Shown: piece after piece, positions 56,801 through 62,800 of the stretch
Layout: each line of letters starts with the position of its first letter
Position numbering within the stretch: the first letter of the stretch is position 1
DNA from: Sclerurus mexicanus
Lineage: Eukaryota; Chordata; Aves; Passeriformes; Furnariidae
DNA length: 64,000 bases
Direction: 5' to 3'
Assembly (NCBI GenBank): GCA_013396755.1
Contig: VWZF01001858.1
Coordinates: 242,334-306,333 of the forward strand
Program-made: the position numbers and the translations under genes
The notes under the pieces: generated by a model
Database searches by the model: none
What the model saw: the letters and a program-made list of their open reading frames with translations, nothing else
What the model was told of the DNA's origin: nothing

Positions 56801-59800
56801 AAATCAATCTATCTCAAAAGCCCTCGTAACACACTTGAATGCTCCAGTCCCTGGCGAGCTGTGTACCCCTTAGAGGGGATCCCCAGGTGCCGAGTTTCCA
56901 GAGCAATGCGCAAAGGGCAAGGCCCAAATTCAAGAATTCATCTGAACAGTTAATGTAATTTTAAGCCTTTGTTTTATGCCTTTGATATTAGCTGGTTTAT
57001 CTGTCTGCTAAATCTTCCCTGAAGGTACCCACACAGTCCGTGTCTTTGAAGCTGAGTCTTTCCTGCTGCTTTCCAGGTCACGCTGCTGTCCTGAATGTCC
57101 CGAGCACAAGGAGCTGATACAGAATGTGCTGGTTGCTCCCTTATTACTTCCCAATTCTGATTTTTATTCTACGAACCTGTCCACACACAGAAGGGTGCTA
57201 GTTGTTGGCTAGGGCACAGCAACAAAACCCAAAGTCTAGCTAGGTCCCTGGGCTAAAATATTAAATAATACACATACAGCATGGTCACCTCTCTTACTGA
57301 TGGTCAGTGTTTGCTTCCCTCTCTTCCTGCCAGTGCTGCAGAGGCTGAGCAGTGTGGGGGAAGCTCGGAGCAGCGCTGGGGTTGCCTCTGACGCAGGGGT
57401 ACCCCACGCTCTCCTCAGCCACGTTTGCAGCTGAACGTTTTCCTGATGATCTTCCCTCCCAGAAATAACCGAGCAGTCGCATCCGTATTTGTGTATTCAT
57501 GCACAATGTCTCGCTGCAGATTTAAAGCACAAGGACCCAGGTAACACTCGTCATGGCAAGAGTCTCGTAGTGCAAACCTGAGCAGTGAAGCCGTGGGTTC
57601 CCTGGGGCAGCATGGAGAGGGGGGTGGGAGGAGGCAGAAGGGGTTAATAGAGGCAGGTACGAAGAAAAACTGGTGCAGGAGCAAAGACAAAGCAATGAGC
57701 TGAGCCACCTGCTTTAAGAGCTCTGCCTCTATTTTAATCTTTATTACGAGTGTTAAATACCAGCACGTTATCCCTGTTTTCACTGTTAATGAACACCAGT
57801 ATCATCGCTCGAATTCCCATCCCATCCGAATCCCCTCTGCATCAGCCCAAACCACAACAATCCCAGCCTGGCAAAGCAAGCTGGAGTCTCTAAGGGGCAC
57901 AGCACTCCTGCTCCACAGCTATTCCCCCTGGCAGCACCGCCGTAGCGCTGTTCTTATCCTCCCGTTCAACCCTCAGCTCCTCTCCACATTTGGTTTCGGT
58001 GCTTTCAGCTCGCTCTCTGCCCTTCCCGGCGATTTCCACTGCACGTCTTCTGGTGTGCAAAGGGAAAAGCCGTCTAGACAGCCCCGCGTTAAAGCCGCAG
58101 CCAACAGGAGGGGAAGGAGCCGGCACGGCGGAGCTGGTGGAGACGCGCGGCGTGCTGGATTAGGAGGGTTCATGCTGGCTACAAACCCCGGGCCGTGCGG
58201 GGTTTGTTTGATATCGGGTCTCCACGAGAGGCTCCAGCACCGCAGCTCTTCTGGCGCAGCGGCTCCGTGGGAAGGCTGGGAATTCCGCGAGGATGAGGAT
58301 GGCTGGCCCGGGGGAGGCGGCGGGACCGCGGCGGGGCAGTGCCCTCTGCCGATGCGGGGCCCGGCTGGGCGCCAGCCCTGCGCCGCGGCATGTCGCGACA
58401 GGCGACAGGCGGGAGGGCTGGACGTCACTTAGGAAGGCTAATTCGGTGAAACTGCTGCTGTGTAGCCAAGGAGCGCTTCATTTCCCAGGGCAAGAGGGAC
58501 CCAGCTTTGCTGGAGACTGAATTAGCGTCGAGCTGTGCTTTGGCTGCGCCTTGCAGGCTTTGCAGGAATCCTTTTCCTAACATCAAGCTCTGCTTAGTTT
58601 CATCAATAAAAACATCCAGAGATGGAGAAATTAGGTACATAGAGGTGGATTTGCACATGCTGGTGATAAAACCAGATGTGGCACTGCAGTACGAGAGGCA
58701 GCTCCCACGCCAAAGGCGCGTGTATGTGTCAGTGTGTCCCAGAGTGTGTCAGTGTGTTCCACCGTGTGTCAGTGTGTCCCAGAGTGTGTCAGTGTGTCCC
58801 GGAGTGTGTCAGTGTGTCCCAGAGTGTGTCAGTGTGTCCCAGTGTGTGTCAGTGTGTCCCAGTGTGTGCCTATGGGTCCTGGTATGAGTCGGTGTTTCCC
58901 AGTGTGTCGGTGTGTCCTGGTGTGTCTCAGCATGTCCCAGAGTGTGCTGCTGTGTCCTGATGTATGCCTGTGTGTCCCACTGTGTGTCCGTGTGTCCCAG
59001 TGTGTGTCAGTGTGTCCCAGTGTGTGCCTGCGTGTCCCGATGTCAGGCAGGCACTTCCACCTCCCTCCATGCACACAAAGCCCACACAAGGCTCCTTCAG
59101 CCCTCGAGCTGTGCACACCCTGCTGCCTCCAGCACAAGGGCTGTCCATGTGCTGGGCAGTCCCCCGGGGCTATGCCTGCCCTGAGGCAGCAGCCCAGCAC
59201 TGAGCAGGTCTGTCTGATTTGGCGTCTCTCCCGCCCTGTGATGAATGAGAGTCTATTCTTTTCTGGTTTGTGGTTTGATCTTAATTTCCTGTATGAAGTT
59301 CTCAAGAGGATGCCAAGATCAAATAATTAGACTATTCTGCGATAAAGAGTTAACATTGTTATTCAAATGTATTCAGAATTAATTTGCCACCAAACAATTT
59401 ACGCTGCGCCCTCCTATCCTGCTGAAATTACCAGAATGTGTTATCTGACACACAAAGTATCTCATGACCTGAAATAACTTTATCAACCATTAAACGCTTG
59501 AGCAGTGAATGTGTGGCCACAGAAATGCCCAGGGGAGTGCAGGGGGCAAGAGAGTGATTTTAAAACACCCTAGTGCCATCCAGCTCTGGGCCATCCTGCC
59601 ACCCTCCCTCCACTCCCATCACCAGGCAGGACCTGAGCAGAAAAACCCTCAGGCTGCCTTTCTGAGGATTCCCGTTTCAGCATCCACATCCCCCATGGCC
59701 GTGGAGCTCCCAGTCCTTGAGTACTGCCTTTTCAGCCTGGAAAAGCCTGCTTTTGCCTTTATTTTTAAAAATGTAACCTCGTTTGAAGAGTGTGGGAAGG

Positions 59801-62800
59801 TGGTTTCAAAATAAAATTCCTGACAGGCATAATAAGCCTCAGAAAAGCCAATCACACAGAGCAGGGTAATTATCCACAGAATCTGTTTTCTATGTATTTA
59901 TATAAAATAATCAATGATATTTTTTCCACACAGATTCCAATTTGATTGTATTTTCTGTGTTACTTGCAAATCATACAAACAATCAATGCCCTGACCCCTT
60001 CTCTATGCAAACACAGCTTAGGAAGACACTACAAGAAATAAAATCCAATAAATTCTTCACGCAGGGCTGTTTGTTTAAAAGCTTTGCTGGAGACTGATCC
60101 TGCTCACAGCAACTTCAGCGATACAAGACTGGGGCTGACAGACATGCTTGAGGTGGGGTTATTGCCACAAATATGAGCAGGAACAGTAAAAAAACCAGCA
60201 CAAAAGCAAAGACCTGGAGGTGAAGGTGACTCCTTTTAAAATGTAGAAAGAAAATTGAACTCACTCCCTGGCCCAGTCATTCCTCCTGCAGAAGGGCAAG
60301 GCGAGCCCACAGCTGGGGTTGGGGTGACCCAAGGGCACCTGGGACCCTGCTTGTGCCCCTGCCCACAGAGGGGGTGGCAGAGGGGGTGGCAGAGGGGGTG
60401 GCAGCTGCCACGTCAGCTGCGCTCCCAGCAGGAGCAGGGTGGCCAAGGGCAGCGTGGCTTTGAAGTCACCTCCTCAGCAGCACCTGAGAACAAACCCACC
60501 CGTGAATTCCCACAGCCAGTGCTCCCGCTGTCCTGCTGGTGCCGGGGGTCTGCTCTTTACAATTTACTCATCTTAATCTGCTGGCATCTGATCCGCATGT
60601 GTGTCTCGCTAACACATCACCCATCAGAAGAATCACTGTCAGTAATTTCTGATGATGCTTCAGCAAAAGCAGGAGGCTGCAATGGGTCTGCTGGAGCCGC
60701 CAGTCCTTCAGGCTCCACCTGCACCACTGATTCCAGTCATCCCGCCCTGCTTTGTTAGGGACGGTGCCATCAGCTCTACAAAATGGCACCAAGCTCTCAT
60801 CTGTCGCTTTGAAAGGTGTTACTACTGCTTTTTAATCCAAGGGGAAGGTTGGACAAATGGGCTCACCAGGGTACCTTTAATCACCTCGCACTCACTCCTT
60901 TTATATACGAGGGGCATGATATTGCAAATACTCAGCTGCTCGGTGCAGCGCTTCGTGCCAGGGGTAACCTCCCGGAGCTCAGCCGCAGGGAGGGCTGGCA
61001 GCAGCACAGGCTGGGCTCCCTCACCGGGAGCAGCTCCTCTCAACACCACTCCAGTTATCCATCTCTATTCCAGAGTAACTCAGAGCTGAATTGAGCACTT
61101 GGAGCAGCTCTGGATGGTGTTTTCCGATACGGCGTTTTCAAATATTTAACAGATTGCGTAATAACCAAGCAGCTGTTGAATAAGCTTCAGATACAAACTC
61201 CTGCTTAAAAAAAGCTATCCAGCAACGAGGCACAGATTTTCTTTGTAGGGGTACATGTATAGATTATGTTTAGATGTGTATATTAAATATTTATATTTCT
61301 CTCATGAGAGAAAGAGCGCTTTTGGCTTTTCCTTCCCTTTCTTAGATATCTCTCCTTGTATTTATTTTAATAGTCAGTTTCACAAGGAAAAGAAGGGAGC
61401 TTTGAGAAGTTACCTGCTTTCTGTCTGGTTTGATTTTCAGTGCTAAAACAATAGTTACTTGAGTGATCTCCGCTTCTTGGCATAACCTAATAATTAAAAT
61501 AATTACTTGAAAGCCAGAGTAGCTTTGCACAAATTAATGCAGGGGAAGAAGCTGCAGTTTTCCAGTGGGCTGAAAAAGAGGTCAAAATGATGCCAGTTTT
61601 AGCTGAGAGAGAAGGTAAACACTGATCTCCCTGCAGCCCCGATTAAAGCCTTTTTCTGATCTTTTAAGTTTCTTATTTTACTGATCAAGAAGGTGTCTCG
61701 CTGAGGGACTGACTGTTGGGGGATTTCTCAGCAGGCAAAGCCAGGCTGCTCCTGCAGAAGGCACAGCAGTGCTGGCAGTGGCACAGTGGTACTCCTGCAC
61801 CAGACAGCCTGCCTTCCTGCCTGCCTCCATCCCTGCCTGCCCTCCTGCCCGGTGAAGGGGAGCAGAGCTGCAGCAGACGCGAATGCTTTCACAGAGGGCT
61901 GGCAGCAGTCTCTACATTGAAAGCTCCTCTCTCCTTTTGTGCACTTGCTTTGAGCCTTGTCTAGAAAATGCATTTTCAGGACAACTGAGGCACTGAGACT
62001 TGAGACTAAACGTCTCCACAGAGCCCCAGTGATACTCCTGGGCCTGAATATTCCCCATGAGCCACGCGGGTATTCCTGGGAGTCTCAGCACCCGTCTGCT
62101 CTGGTGGCCTCAGCCCGTTCCCCCACGAGCATCTGCCACAGCTGCCACAGCCCCTCGCCCGCCTCCTCAGAGCGTCAGCCTGGCAGCAGCCGAGTTTGGC
62201 CACCAAGAATCAGATCCGCTGCTGCCAAGCTGAAAGCAGGAGGAGCTGCCAGCCCAGAGCCCAGCTGCGACAGCCCTCCTGGCACACGGCTCACGGTGCC
62301 AATAGGGATCTGCGCCCTGGGACCCGTTGGGAAGGAAAACTCCGCCGCGGCACTGCGGTGCTCTCACTGGGGACAGGCTGGTGGCAGGCGAGGGGGGGCT
62401 CCCACAGCAGGATGCCTCCTCCCCGCTCCTGCAGTGGGACCGGAGAAGCCCAGAGTGCCCTGTCAGCGGCAACAGAGCCTTCCTGGGAGTGGGTTTCTAT
62501 GGCACAAAACATTTCCAGCTGTTCCAGGCAGAGGCCGAGCATACCAAGCAGCTTGGCTCTAGTGAAAGTTCACCAGCCATCAGGGCCCAGGCCCCGGAGG
62601 CAGATCCATTTACCTTTTCCACCGATATTTCTGGCACTATAATGCGCACAGGACCACATCTGCCTGGAGTGCCCTATTCACAGAAGTCCAGGGCAGAGCA
62701 GATGTTCACCCTGCAGGTATCAAGCCCTTGTCCATGAGACGATCTGGGCGATGCAGTGGCTCCAAACCATGCTGGAGGTGACAGTGTTTCGCTTCAGAAA

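Noticed and set aside
58721..59046. CRISPR-like regular repeat array
   Set aside because: Units are contiguous 20-mers with no spacers, in a vertebrate intron. It is a minisatellite.
58734..59330. 198-codon Cys-rich plus-strand frame resembling a small secreted repeat protein
   Set aside because: The Cys/Val/Ser periodicity is a direct readout of the 20-bp GT-rich minisatellite, other frames are equally open, and there is no signal sequence.
61957..62562. 201-codon plus-strand frame near the 3' end of the window
   Set aside because: GC-rich region with overlapping open frames on both strands and no protein features. Considered as a nested gene, but nothing supports it.
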